Source: Caballeronia insecticola (GTDB lineage: Bacteria; Pseudomonadota; Gammaproteobacteria; Burkholderiales; Burkholderiaceae). Taken from it: DNA of 64,000 nucleotides. The stretch is taken from the NCBI RefSeq assembly GCF_000402035.1, contig NC_021289.1:248001-312000 (forward strand), written 5' to 3'. This document shows positions 1 through 8,835 of the stretch, piece by piece (position 1 is the first letter of the stretch; every line of letters begins with the position of its first letter). The notes under the pieces are model-generated. The model was not told the DNA's origin, searched no databases, and was given only the letters and a program-made list of their open reading frames with translations. A program made the translations under genes and the position numbers.

Positions 1-1740
1 GTCAGCAGGCCGTCGAGCAATTCGTTCTTCTGGCTTTCGTAATCGATGCTTTCGAGTTCCTGCTGAACCTGCTGCACATCGACCATGTGATAGTGCAGCG
101 CGTGCAACGTGGCCGCCGTGGGCGAGGGCACCCATGCCGTGTTCGCGCCGGCCTTCGGATGCGCGATCTTCTGTTCGAGCATGGCGTGCATGAGATCGGG
201 CATGGCCCACATGCCCTTGCCGATCTGCGCGCGCCCGCGCAAGCCGGTGTTCAGACCGACGAGCACGTTATTGCGCTCATACGAGCTGATCCACTTCGAC
301 GACTTCATGTCGCCCTTGCGCATCATCGGGCCGGCTTCCATCGACGAATGCATTTCGTCGCCGGTGCGATCGAGGAAACCCGTGTTGATGAACGCGACGC
401 GCGGTCCCGCCGCCGCGATGCACGCCTTCAGATTCACGCTCGTGCGGCGCTCCTCGTCCATGATGCCCATCTTGATCGTATGACGCGGCAGGCCGAGCAG
501 GTCTTCGACGCGCGAGAAAAGCTCGTCCGCGAACGCGACTTCGGCGGGACCGTGCATCTTCGGCTTCACGATATAGATGGAACCCGTACGCGAGTTCATC
601 TTGTTCTTGAGGTCGTGCATGGCGCCGAGCGTGGTCATGACTGCGTCGAGGATGCCTTCGGGAATCTCCTGGCCGTCGCGATCGAGCACGGCGGGATTCG
701 TCATCAGATGGCCGACGTTGCGAATGAACAGGAGCGAACGTCCGTGCAGCTTGATGGTCGAGCCGCCGGGCGCGGTGTATTCGCGATCCGCGTTCATGCT
801 GCGCGTGAAGCTCTTGCCGTTCTTGGTCACCTGTTCCGACAGATGACCTTGCATCAGACCGAGCCAGTTGCGATAGAGCTGCGTTTTGTCGGCGGCATCG
901 ACGGCTGCGACCGAGTCTTCGCAGTCGATGATCGTGCTCACCGCCGCTTCCATCAGCAGGTCCTTCACATGCGCGCCGTCCGTCTTGCCGATCGGATGGC
1001 TGGCGTCGATCTGGATCTCGAAGTGCAGGTCGTTGTGCTTGAGCAGAATGGCGGACGGCTCTTTCGCATCGCCTTGGTAGCCGGCGAATTGCTCGGCGTT
1101 CTCGAGGCCGCTCTTGCCGCCGTCTTTCAACGTGACGACGAGCTTGCCCTGTTCGACCGCGTATTTCGTGGCATCGGCGTGCGAGCCGTGTGCGAGCGGC
1201 GCGTTGTCGTCGAGGAAGGCGCGCGCGTAGGCGATCACTTTCGCGCCGCGCTTCGGATTGAATTCGGCGGTGCGGCCGGAGCCGTCTTTGTCGTCGATGG
1301 CGTCGGTGCCGTAGAGCGCGTCGTAGAGGCTGCCCCAGCGCGCGTTGGCGGCGTTCAGCGCATAGCGCAGATTGGAGAGCGGCACGACGAGTTGCGGCCC
1401 GGCCTGCTCGGCGATTTCGCGATCGACGTTGGCGGTGCTCGCCTGCACATGCGCGGGCGCGGGCACGATATAGCCGATCTCGTCCAGAAACTTGCGATAG
1501 GCACGCAGATCGCGCACCGGACCCGGATTGCTACGATGCCAGTTGTCGAGCTCCGACTGAAGACGGTCGCGCTCGGCCAGCAGCGCGCGGTTCTTCGGCG
1601 CGAGGTCGTGCACCAGCGCATCGAATCCCTTCCAGAAGGACGCACTGTCGACGCCCGTGCCGGGGATGGCTTCATCATCGACGAACTTCGCCAGACTCGC
1701 GTCGACCTGCAGGCCGTGTTGTTTGATCATGTCGTTCATG
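1..1740 (-). CDS. glcB: Malate synthase G (3' end beyond window)
   Basis: Condenses glyoxylate and acetyl-CoA to malate in the glyoxylate bypass; cytosolic and monomeric. The 580 visible codons cover about four fifths of the roughly 725-residue family. The N-terminus matches the isoform G start ([11 protein letters not shown], then [13 protein letters not shown]). Family landmarks follow: [15 protein letters not shown], the [10 protein letters not shown] stretch, [10 protein letters not shown], and the glyoxylate/Mg site segment [18 protein letters not shown] with its catalytic arginine. The second catalytic acid, near residue 630 in E. coli, lies outside the window. The start is the ATG ending at 1740, behind GGAG nine bases upstream. 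The stop codon is not in the window. Confidence 0.97.
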
Positions 1741-1902
1741 GGCACTCCGGCTGAGTTTGCTGCTATGCAAAGGGTTTTGGGGTGGGCTGGGCCCTATGGT
1801 AGCGCGTCTTGGGGGAGGAACGAAGTGGGGCAGAAATGCAAGCGGCGTGCCCGAAGGGCGGGGGAAGCGGCGGGCGGCAATCAGCGGGGAAGGCGACTTC
1901 GT

Positions 1903-2283
1903 TCAGCGCGGCGCGGTGTTTCCCTCGTCCAAGCTCGCAAGGAGCGTTTGAATCTGGCGGTAAAAGGCGGGAAGAATTTCGACGACCGTTTTCCAGACGA
2001 TTTCGGGTTCGACCTGGTGATAGCCGTGCGCAAGGACGTTGCGCATTTCATAAGCGGAAGAGAAATCGACGTCCGAATGCGCTGCCGCAAAATCCGGAAA
2101 ATACCTGCCAACGTTCTTGCTGGCTTCTCCGATGATTTCGAAGTTGCGGATGACCGCGTCTTGGGCCATTTCGTTATTCAGAAAGGCCAACTGATCCAGC
2201 CCTTCCGTGTAACGCAGGATGCGTTCAATCGCTGTACCGATGTGTCCGAGATAGTCGGCAAGAACCAGCGCGTCGCGACTCAT
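1903..2283 (-). CDS. hepT: HepT-like HEPN toxin (DUF86)
   Basis: A 126-residue all-helical HEPN protein. The RX4HXY catalytic motif is intact: R81, H86 and Y88 in RNVLAHGY. In characterised MntA-HepT pairs the toxin is an RNase, or is silenced when the antitoxin AMPylates the tyrosine of this motif. The ATG overlaps the stop of the nucleotidyltransferase gene by four bases (ATGA), the normal coupled arrangement. The antitoxin-first order and the intact active sites of both partners suggest a functional module. Which RNA it cuts cannot be read from the sequence. Confidence 0.9.
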   Translation of the reverse strand: MSRDALVLADYLGHIGTAIERILRYTEGLDQLAFLNNEMAQDAVIRNFEIIGEASKNVGRYFPDFAAAHSDVDFSSAYEMRNVLAHGYHQVEPEIVWKTVVEILPAFYRQIQTLLASLDEGNTAPR

Positions 2284-2570
2284 ACCGGAAGAGCTCCTCC
2301 GAGAATGGCATCGCGCCTGCGATCAGGAATCGCGCCCGAAGTGAGCACGTCCACAGGAACGCCGAGCAGCGCTCGAAGCTTGTGCCGGATGGCCCCCAGA
2401 TCAAAGAGTGTTGTCTCCGGCGTTGGATCGATGAGCAAATCCAGATCACTGTCTTCCGTATCTTCTCCGCGAGCGACGGAACCGAAGACGCGCGCATTCA
2501 CTGCGTGGTGCGCTTCGACGATGCGACGAATCTCGTCACGATGAGCTTCTAATGCGATCGAAGGTTTCAT
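2280..2570 (-). CDS. mntA: MntA-like minimal nucleotidyltransferase antitoxin
   Basis: A 96-residue minimal nucleotidyltransferase of the DNA polymerase beta superfamily. It has the GSX10DXD signature: G30-S31, then D42 and D44 in SDLDLLID. In the MntA-HepT family this protein transfers AMP to the HepT tyrosine and neutralises it. I start at the ATG ending at 2570. An upstream TTG (ending 2603) would add 11 residues that do not look like the family. The gene overlaps hepT by four bases, so both are read from one transcript. Confidence 0.88.
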   Translation of the reverse strand: MKPSIALEAHRDEIRRIVEAHHAVNARVFGSVARGEDTEDSDLDLLIDPTPETTLFDLGAIRHKLRALLGVPVDVLTSGAIPDRRRDAILGGALPV

Positions 2571-2896
2571 GGCTGTTTGAGTAGTCGGCCCGCTTTCGGT
2601 CAACGATTATTCTGTGTGCATTTGCTCAGAGGAAAAAGCACATGCAGTCTAGACTAGTATAGCGGCGCCGCCAAGGCCTCGGAGGCGCGCATTCAGTTGA
2701 GGATACGGTCATTCGTTTCGGTGTATCGAGCTGGTTTCGTAGAGGTCGCCGTCTCAACTTAAATAATTCGGAATGCGAAATAAAAATTAAGATCGATACT
2801 GGACTATCACGCAATTCTGAAGGTACGAACCGATAGCATTCAAACCCGGCTTCCGCGTCATACCGCGCACGAAAGACCGGGCCCAAACCCCGCAAA
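2571..2896. other. AT-rich gap upstream of mntA-hepT
   Basis: About 325 bases without a credible gene between the paoC stop and the mntA start. The stretch around 2755-2820 is much more AT-rich than the neighbours. A 10-base perfect palindrome, AGTCTAGACT, lies at 2646-2655. On the minus strand it overlaps a possible -10 hexamer (TATACT) at 2655-2660, about 85 bases before the mntA ATG. This would suit an operator for autoregulation, but it is only a pattern. Confidence 0.3.
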
Positions 2897-5125
2897 TCAA
2901 GCCTTCAACAAATCCTCGATCATCACCGGCAGCTTCCTCACACGCACGCCCGTCGCGTGATAAACCGCCCCGGTGATTGCCGACGCGATGCCCGCGAGCC
3001 CGATCTCCGCAATGCCCCGCGCGCCGAGTTCGTTGAACACCGTATCGGGATAGTCGAGGAACGTGACGTCCATCTTCGGCGTATCGGCGTTGGTCGCGAC
3101 CACGTAATCCGCGAGGCTGCTGTTCACCGGCGCGCCGCTCCGCTCGTCGTACACGGTATGCTCGAAGAGCGCCATGCCGACGCCCATCACCACCGCGCCC
3201 TCGATCTGATTACGTCCCGCGCGCGGATTCAGGATCTTGCCGGCATCGATCACGGTCACGACGCGGCTCACGCGCAGACGCGCCGTCGCGGGATCCCACG
3301 TCACTTCGGCGAAGTGCGCACCGTACGAGTGAATCGACCACTTCTTCTTCAGAGGATCGTCGAAGCCGCCTTTCGCGCTGCCGCTGCCCGACGCGGCATG
3401 CAGCTTCGCCGCTTCGAGAATGCGCGCAAACGGCACGCCGTTCTCCGGCCGCTCGTTCTTGCGATGCACATGGCCGCCGCTCATCGCGAGTTCTTCCGCG
3501 CGAGCGCCCGCGAAAGGCAAGCCCTCCGCCTTCACCGCGCGCGCGAGCAGCGTCTTGATGGCGCCGCGCACCGCATCCGATACCGCCGGAATCACCGACG
3601 CCGTCGCCGCCGATCCGCCCGATACGGGGCCGAGCGGCAACGCCGTATCGCCGAGTCCGACTTCGATCTTGTCGAGCGGAATACCGGTGTGCTCCGCGAC
3701 GAGCTGCGCGAGGATCGTGTACGTGCCCGTGCCGATATCCTGCGTGCCGCACGCAACGCGCGCCGTGCCGTCGGCGCGCAGATCGACGGTCGCGTCCGCC
3801 GAAAAGCGCAGGCCCGGCCAGCTGCATGCGCCAACGCCCCAGCCGAGCGTGAGCCCGTCGCGCTTCATCGAGCCGACTTCCGGCGTGCGCTTGCTCCAGC
3901 CGAATTTCTCCGCGCCCGTCTTCAGGCATTCGACGAAGTGCCGCGACGAAAACGGCAAGCCGCTGCTTTCATCGACGCTCGGCTCATTGCGCAGCCGCAA
4001 CTCGACCGGGTCCATCTTCAACGCGATGGCAAGCTCGTCCATCGCCGATTCGAGCGCGAACAGGCCGGGCACGGCGCCGGGTCCGCGCATCGACGTGGGC
4101 GAACCGACGTTACGCTTGACCGTGCCGCCCGTCACGCGAAGATTGGGCGTGCTGTACATCGAAGGCGTGGCTTCGCCGCAGTCTTCCGTGTAGTCGTCGC
4201 CGAGCGCGGCGTGATTCACGAAGTCGTGTTGTAGGGAAACGAGCTTGCCGTCCGGCGTCGCCGCGAGCCGCAGGCGTTGCTGTGTGGTCGGCCGATGCCC
4301 GACGTTCTGAAACATCATCTTGCGCGAAAGCACGAGCTTCACGGGCCGCTCGGTCTGCCGCGTCGCGGCGGCGGCGAGCAGCGAATGCGGCCACATCCAC
4401 AGCTTGCCGCCGAAGCCGGAACCGAGATAGCGCGAGATCACGCGCACCTTGTCTTTCGGCAGGCCCATCATCTGCATCAGGCTGCCCTGATGATTGGCCA
4501 CAGCCTGGCTCGTCTCGTAGAACGTGTAGCTCTCGCCATTCCAGTGCGCGATGGTCGCGTGCAGTTCGATAGGATTGTGCGTCTCGACGGGCGTCACATA
4601 CGTCTCGTCGATCTTCACGGGCGCGCCGTCGAAGGCGCCGTCGGGGTCGCCGCGTTCGCTATGCACGTCGAGTTTCTGGTCGGACTCGAGCGTCGCGCTG
4701 ACATCGTGCGGCGTCTTGTCGTAGCCGACCTTGATGGCGGCCGCCGCCGCACTCGCCGTCTCGAACGTATCGGCCACGACGAGCGCCACATACTGCCCGT
4801 AATAGCGCACGATGTCGTCTTCGAACGGCGGACGGTTTTCATCGACGAAGCCGGTATCGATCGAATTGCCGGCCAGGCGATAGAAGCGGCCGATATTGCC
4901 GCGATGCAGAATCAGCTGCACGCCGGGCATGGCTTGCGCGGCGGCGAATTCGAGCGACATGATCTTGCCGCTCGCGATAGTCGCGCCGACCGGCACGGCG
5001 TACAGCATGCCGGGCAGATCGACGTCGGAAGTGTAAGTCGCGCGGCCGCAGACCTTCAGCGGTCCGTCGATGCGCGACTGGGGCCGTCCAATGAAGGACT
5101 GCGTGATGTCGGGCGCAGTGGACAT
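2897..5125 (-). CDS. paoC: Molybdenum-cofactor subunit of a PaoABC-type aldehyde oxidoreductase
   Basis: Large catalytic subunit of a xanthine oxidase-family enzyme that hydroxylates aldehydes (typically aromatic) at a molybdopterin cytosine dinucleotide centre. The 742 residues are close to E. coli PaoC (about 730). The first domain opens with IGRPQSRIDGPLKVCGRATYTSDV. The molybdenum-binding segments RYLGSGFGGKLWMWPH, MRGPGAVPGLFALESAMDELA and GTQDIGTGTYTILAQ follow, and a C-terminal NELGARGIAEIGLAG carries the expected active-site glutamate. I start at MSTAPD (ATG ending 5125), because an upstream extension would run into paoB. Last gene of a three-gene operon, 20 bases after paoB. Confidence 0.93.
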   Translation of the reverse strand: MSTAPDITQSFIGRPQSRIDGPLKVCGRATYTSDVDLPGMLYAVPVGATIASGKIMSLEFAAAQAMPGVQLILHRGNIGRFYRLAGNSIDTGFVDENRPPFEDDIVRYYGQYVALVVADTFETASAAAAAIKVGYDKTPHDVSATLESDQKLDVHSERGDPDGAFDGAPVKIDETYVTPVETHNPIELHATIAHWNGESYTFYETSQAVANHQGSLMQMMGLPKDKVRVISRYLGSGFGGKLWMWPHSLLAAAATRQTERPVKLVLSRKMMFQNVGHRPTTQQRLRLAATPDGKLVSLQHDFVNHAALGDDYTEDCGEATPSMYSTPNLRVTGGTVKRNVGSPTSMRGPGAVPGLFALESAMDELAIALKMDPVELRLRNEPSVDESSGLPFSSRHFVECLKTGAEKFGWSKRTPEVGSMKRDGLTLGWGVGACSWPGLRFSADATVDLRADGTARVACGTQDIGTGTYTILAQLVAEHTGIPLDKIEVGLGDTALPLGPVSGGSAATASVIPAVSDAVRGAIKTLLARAVKAEGLPFAGARAEELAMSGGHVHRKNERPENGVPFARILEAAKLHAASGSGSAKGGFDDPLKKKWSIHSYGAHFAEVTWDPATARLRVSRVVTVIDAGKILNPRAGRNQIEGAVVMGVGMALFEHTVYDERSGAPVNSSLADYVVATNADTPKMDVTFLDYPDTVFNELGARGIAEIGLAGIASAITGAVYHATGVRVRKLPVMIEDLLKA

Positions 5126-5145
5126 GTTCGGTTCCTCGGTCTCGG

Positions 5146-6150
5146 TCAGGAAGTTTGCGTGGCCGTCTTGAGCGTATGCACGATGCACCGCTTCGCCAGT
5201 TCGATCTTGAAGCCGTTCTCGCTTTGCGGCTTCGCATCGGCGAGTGCGGCATCGGCGGCGCGCCTGAAGGTGGCTTCGTCGGGGGCGGCGTCCTGCAATT
5301 CCTTTTCCGCCTCGCGCGAGCGCCACGGCTTCGTCCCGAGACCGCCGAGACCCACGCGCGCATGCGCGATGCGGCCGTCCTTCACCGCGATCACCACACC
5401 CGCAGACGCAAGCGCGAACTCGTACGACGCGCGGTCGCGCAGCTTGAGATACGCGGAACGCGCGCCCTCAACCGGCGGCGGCAGCGTGACGTGCGTGACG
5501 AGATCGCCCGCATCGAGCACGTTCTCGCGATCGGGCGTCGTGCCCGGCAGCAGGAAGAATTCGTCGATCGGAATCGCGCGCTTGCCGCCGGTGCCTTCGA
5601 CGTGAATCGTCGCTTCCAGCGCCTGAAGCGCCACGCACATGTCGGACGGATTGCTCGCAATGCACGATTCGCTCGTGCCGAGAATCGCCATCATGCGGTT
5701 AAAGCCCTGAATCGCGGAGCAGCCGCTGCCCGGTTCGCGCTTGTTGCAGGGCGACGCCGTGTCGCGGAAATACACGCAACGCGTGCGCTGCAAGAGATTG
5801 CCGCCGGTCGTCGCCATATTGCGCAATTGCACGGATGCGCCCGCGAGCACCGCCTGCGACAGCACCGCGTAACGCTCGCGAATCAGCGGATGGTGCGCCA
5901 GATCCGAATTGCGCGAAGTCGCACCGATGCTCATGCCGCCGTCGGACGTCTCCTCGATTGCAGCGAGCGGCAGACGGCTGATGTCGATGACGCGCATCGG
6001 CCGCTCGACGTTGAGCTTCATCAGATCGAGCAGCGTCGTGCCGCCCGCGAGAAAGCGCACTTCGGCGCCCTGTTGCGCGGTATGGGCGAGCGCGCCCGCA
6101 TTGATCGCGTCGCGCATGTCGCGCGCGCGGGAGAGTTGGAACATGTCCAT
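5146..6150 (-). CDS. paoB: FAD-binding subunit of the PaoABC-type oxidoreductase
   Basis: Medium subunit that carries FAD and passes electrons from the Fe-S subunit to an acceptor. The 334 residues have the FAD-binding start FLAGGTTLLDLMKLNVERP (about 33-51) and the second FAD loop NMATTGGNLLQRTRC. An insertion with C125, C135 and C144 matches the extra 4Fe-4S site known in E. coli PaoB and absent from most xanthine dehydrogenases. It lies between paoA and paoC in the same order as in E. coli. Confidence 0.93.
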   Translation of the reverse strand: MDMFQLSRARDMRDAINAGALAHTAQQGAEVRFLAGGTTLLDLMKLNVERPMRVIDISRLPLAAIEETSDGGMSIGATSRNSDLAHHPLIRERYAVLSQAVLAGASVQLRNMATTGGNLLQRTRCVYFRDTASPCNKREPGSGCSAIQGFNRMMAILGTSESCIASNPSDMCVALQALEATIHVEGTGGKRAIPIDEFFLLPGTTPDRENVLDAGDLVTHVTLPPPVEGARSAYLKLRDRASYEFALASAGVVIAVKDGRIAHARVGLGGLGTKPWRSREAEKELQDAAPDEATFRRAADAALADAKPQSENGFKIELAKRCIVHTLKTATQTS

Positions 6151-6160
6151 GGCGCGCTCC

Positions 6161-6742
6161 TTATTTGGCCGACGGCTTGCTGGCGCGCACCGTCTGAATC
6201 GCCGTGACGATGTTCTGATACGCGCCGCAGCGGCAGAGATTGCCGCTCATCGCTTCGCGCACGTCTTCATCGCTGGTGCCGATGGGTTCATCGAGCAGCG
6301 CGACCGCCGACATCAACTGACCGGCCGTGCAGTAGCCGCACTGATAGCCGTCGCATTCGACGAACGCGGCCTGTAGCGGATGCATTGCTTCCACTTCGCC
6401 GATGCCTTCGATGGTCGTGACCGTGTCGCCATCGCATGCGGCGGCGAAGCAGAGGCACGAGTTCACGCGGCGGCCGTTCACATGGACGGTGCACGCGCCG
6501 CACTGGCCGTGATCGCAGCCTTTCTTCGTGCCGGTGAGATGCAGATGCTCGCGTAACGCATCGAGCAGCGTGGTGCGCGGATCGAGCGACAGCGTATGGC
6601 TGCGCCCGTTGACGGTGAGCGAAAACGACATGTTCGCGCCATCGACTGCGGGGGGCGTCGGCGCGAGCGATGCGGCGCGCCCGGTTTCGTTCGGTGTATC
6701 GGCGTGCGTGATTTTTGATTGGGGGACAGGACGTTGTGGCAT
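6161..6742 (-). CDS. paoA: 2Fe-2S subunit of the PaoABC-type oxidoreductase
   Basis: Small subunit with two 2Fe-2S clusters. The plant-ferredoxin cluster is bound by C76, C81, C84 and C96 (CDHGQCGAC then C), the helical-domain cluster by C135, C138, C170 and C172 (CGYC and CRC). E. coli PaoA is exported by a twin-arginine leader. Here the 37 residues before the core (MSFSLTVNG) are polar and have neither an RR motif nor a hydrophobic stretch, so a cytosolic complex is more likely. The true start could also be nearer residue 38. First gene of the operon. Confidence 0.92.
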   Translation of the reverse strand: MPQRPVPQSKITHADTPNETGRAASLAPTPPAVDGANMSFSLTVNGRSHTLSLDPRTTLLDALREHLHLTGTKKGCDHGQCGACTVHVNGRRVNSCLCFAAACDGDTVTTIEGIGEVEAMHPLQAAFVECDGYQCGYCTAGQLMSAVALLDEPIGTSDEDVREAMSGNLCRCGAYQNIVTAIQTVRASKPSAK

Positions 6743-7036
6743 CGGGCAATCTCCTGGAATAGCGCAAAAAGCTGCACTGACGCGGCAGGAAGCCGGCAGC
6801 AGGTGAGAGAGGCGAAGATGCGGCGAAGCGTGTCGGGCGCCGGTGGCGCAGGGATAAGCGGAAGGTTTGCACGTCGCGCGCAGGACTTCCGGACGCCGAC
6901 GACGCGGCGAAGAACGACTCTCAAGCCAGTATAGGCAGCGGACGCGAAACTTTCCCGCCTGAAAGCTCAGACGCGCCCGCGCACCATGGAAAGCGCGTTC
7001 GCATGAAGCATGCCTACGGCGGATGCGTGACCGATA
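6743..7036. other. Gap upstream of paoABC
   Basis: About 290 bases holding the presumed paoABC promoter. I see no convincing gene and no recognisable operator. The reading frames here have no ribosome-binding site and look like composition artefacts. Confidence 0.4.
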
Positions 7037-7144
7037 TCAGTGCGTGAGCACTGTATGTGCGAAGAGGTAGAGCAGGAATACGCCGACTGTCGTGAAGGCG
7101 ACGAGCGCCACGAGGATCAGGATCAAGCGCAGAATCATCTGCAT
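7037..7144 (-). CDS. 35-residue single-span membrane protein
   Basis: Small ORF with a GGAG ribosome site six bases before its ATG. The predicted peptide is one hydrophobic helix: MQMILRLILILVALVAF, then a VGVFLLYLF stretch and a short HTVLTH tail. No domain family is recognised. It starts ten bases after the T-tract of a minus-strand terminator, so it would be read by leakage past that terminator or from its own promoter. The clean Shine-Dalgarno and coherent transmembrane composition support a real gene. Confidence 0.5.
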   Translation of the reverse strand: MQMILRLILILVALVAFTTVGVFLLYLFAHTVLTH

Positions 7145-7153
7145 CGCGTCTCC

Positions 7154-7177
7154 AAAAAAATGGCCGCTTGCGCGGCC
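7154..7177 (-). terminator. Rho-independent terminator behind the MHS transporter
   Basis: On the minus strand a perfect six-base stem, GGCCGC/GCGGCC with a four-base loop (7162-7177), is followed by A and seven T (7154-7160). It lies about 135 bases after the transporter stop and directly before the small membrane ORF. Confidence 0.7.
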
Positions 7178-7312
7178 GGAAGGAGGGGTGGATCGGTCAG
7201 CCTTCAGGCTAAGCGCGCTTTCTTAAATCAGACTTAAGCGCGCCCGTCTTCCGTGCGGACCGGCCGTATTCCTTCCTCGGGCGAGCGCGATGCAGCGGGC
7301 TCAATGTAGTAC

Positions 7313-8638
7313 TCATCGCAGCGCCTCGCTATAGCGATCGCGCAGCGGGAAAATCGTGAGAAGCGCAACCGCGCTGCCGAAAATCACGTAATAGCAGATC
7401 GACAGCGGGTCGCCCGTGGTCATCGTGAGCCATTGCACGATGGCCGGTGCGAAGCCGCCGAAGATCATCACCGCGACGTTGTAGCTGACCGAGATGCCCG
7501 TCGAACGCACGCTCGACGGAAGCAGCTCGGAAATGAACGCAGGATAGCAGCCCTGGAAGATGCCGAGGTAAGTCATGAGCAGCGCCTGGCAGACGATCAG
7601 CATGGGCAGGCTCGGATGCGCCGTCAGCACCGCGAAAATCGGATAGGCGGTGACGAGCGAAAGCGTGAGCGCAGTGGCCATCAGCTTCTTGCGGCCGACG
7701 CGGTCAGACAGGCGGCCGAAGAACGGGCAGCAGACCAGATACACGAGCGCGCCGATCGTCGAGCTGATGAGGCCGTCTGTGAGCGCCATGTGCAGCACGC
7801 GCGTGGCGTGCGTCGGCAGATACAGCAGGAAGATATACGTGCCGATGGTGCCGAACACCGTGAGGCCGAAGCCCGCGAGCACGGGCATCCAGTGCTTCGT
7901 GGCCGTGTCGCGGATCGGGCTCGCGCTCAGTTCGTTCTTCTGCGCCTTTTCGACGAACACCGGCGATTCATCCAGCTTCGAGCGCAGATAGAGACCGACC
8001 GGAACGATCAGCAGACCGACCACGAACGGAATGCGCCAGCCCCAGCTATTCAGATGCTCGGGGCTCAGCGTGCGCGTGAGCACCGCGCCGAAGAACGAGC
8101 CCGTGAGACTCGCCGCGGCCTGCGCGACCATCTGGAAGCTGCCGAAGTAGCCGCGCTTGTTGGCGGGCGCATATTCGACGAGAAACGCCGTCGCGCAGCC
8201 GACTTCGCCGCCCGCCGAGAAGCCCTGGATCAGCCGGCCGAGCAGCATCAGCAAGGGCGCGGCGATACCGATTGCCGCATAGGTCGGCGCGAACGCGATG
8301 ATCGCGATGCCGACCGCCATCAGCGAGATCGTCAGCGTGAGCGCCGACTTGCGCCCGACGCGATCGGCGACCGCGCCGAGCACGATGCCGCCGAGCGGCC
8401 GCGTCAGAAAGCCGACGCCGAACGTGGCCCAGGTCGCGAGCAGCGAGATGGTCGGATTCGTCGCGGGAAAATACAGCTTCGCGATGATGACCGCGAAGAA
8501 GCCGTAGACCATGAAGTCGAACCATTCGAGCGCATTGCCGATGGTCGATACGACAATGGCCCGCCGGCCGGACATGTTGATTGCGGCATTCTGGTCGGCC
8601 GCATGCGATGCAGGTAGTACGGTGCTCATCGATTGCAC
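7313..8638 (-). CDS. MHS-family MFS transporter (metabolite:H+ symporter)
   Basis: A 441-residue inner-membrane carrier with twelve predicted helices. The start region GNALEWFDFMVYGFFAVII is the hallmark of the metabolite:H+ symporter group (ProP, KgtP, ShiA relatives). The cytoplasmic loop motif VADRVGRKSAL and its repeat LSDRVGRKKLM are both present, as is the RLIQGFSAGGEVG helix. Substrate is not identifiable. It is divergent from a LysR gene that continues into an amidohydrolase and a peptidase. That context suggests uptake of an acylated amino acid or similar organic acid, which is inference. Confidence 0.88.
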   Translation of the reverse strand: MQSMSTVLPASHAADQNAAINMSGRRAIVVSTIGNALEWFDFMVYGFFAVIIAKLYFPATNPTISLLATWATFGVGFLTRPLGGIVLGAVADRVGRKSALTLTISLMAVGIAIIAFAPTYAAIGIAAPLLMLLGRLIQGFSAGGEVGCATAFLVEYAPANKRGYFGSFQMVAQAAASLTGSFFGAVLTRTLSPEHLNSWGWRIPFVVGLLIVPVGLYLRSKLDESPVFVEKAQKNELSASPIRDTATKHWMPVLAGFGLTVFGTIGTYIFLLYLPTHATRVLHMALTDGLISSTIGALVYLVCCPFFGRLSDRVGRKKLMATALTLSLVTAYPIFAVLTAHPSLPMLIVCQALLMTYLGIFQGCYPAFISELLPSSVRSTGISVSYNVAVMIFGGFAPAIVQWLTMTTGDPLSICYYVIFGSAVALLTIFPLRDRYSEALR

Positions 8639-8835
8639 TCCGTGGGCGTGGGGCGATTAGGTAAGTGCCAGACTGTTTTGTGCGACGACATCCGCTTATT
8701 TACGGCTTGCTTCGCGCGAGCGCGCAAGCCTCTGCAACACGCAAACATTACGCCGAGTTGAAATAAGAAAATATAGAATTTCTGAACTGACACTCAAGGA
8801 AACCTGATTGAACGATCGGGTTTGTCCCTAGGCCT
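8639..8835. promoter_or_regulatory. Divergent promoter region of the transporter and LysR gene
   Basis: A 197-base divergent gap. At 8800-8823 there is an inverted repeat, AAACCTGAT-(6)-ATCGGGTTT, with one G-T mismatch, ending 12 bases before the LysR ATG. An AT-rich block (8760-8785) lies beside it. LysR regulators bind partly palindromic sites in such gaps, so this is a candidate autoregulatory site. Confidence 0.35.

Noticed and set aside
87..1754. Long plus-strand open frame (555 codons)
   Set aside because: It lies opposite glcB, is Arg/His-rich in a typical antisense pattern of high-GC DNA, and has no domain or ribosome site.
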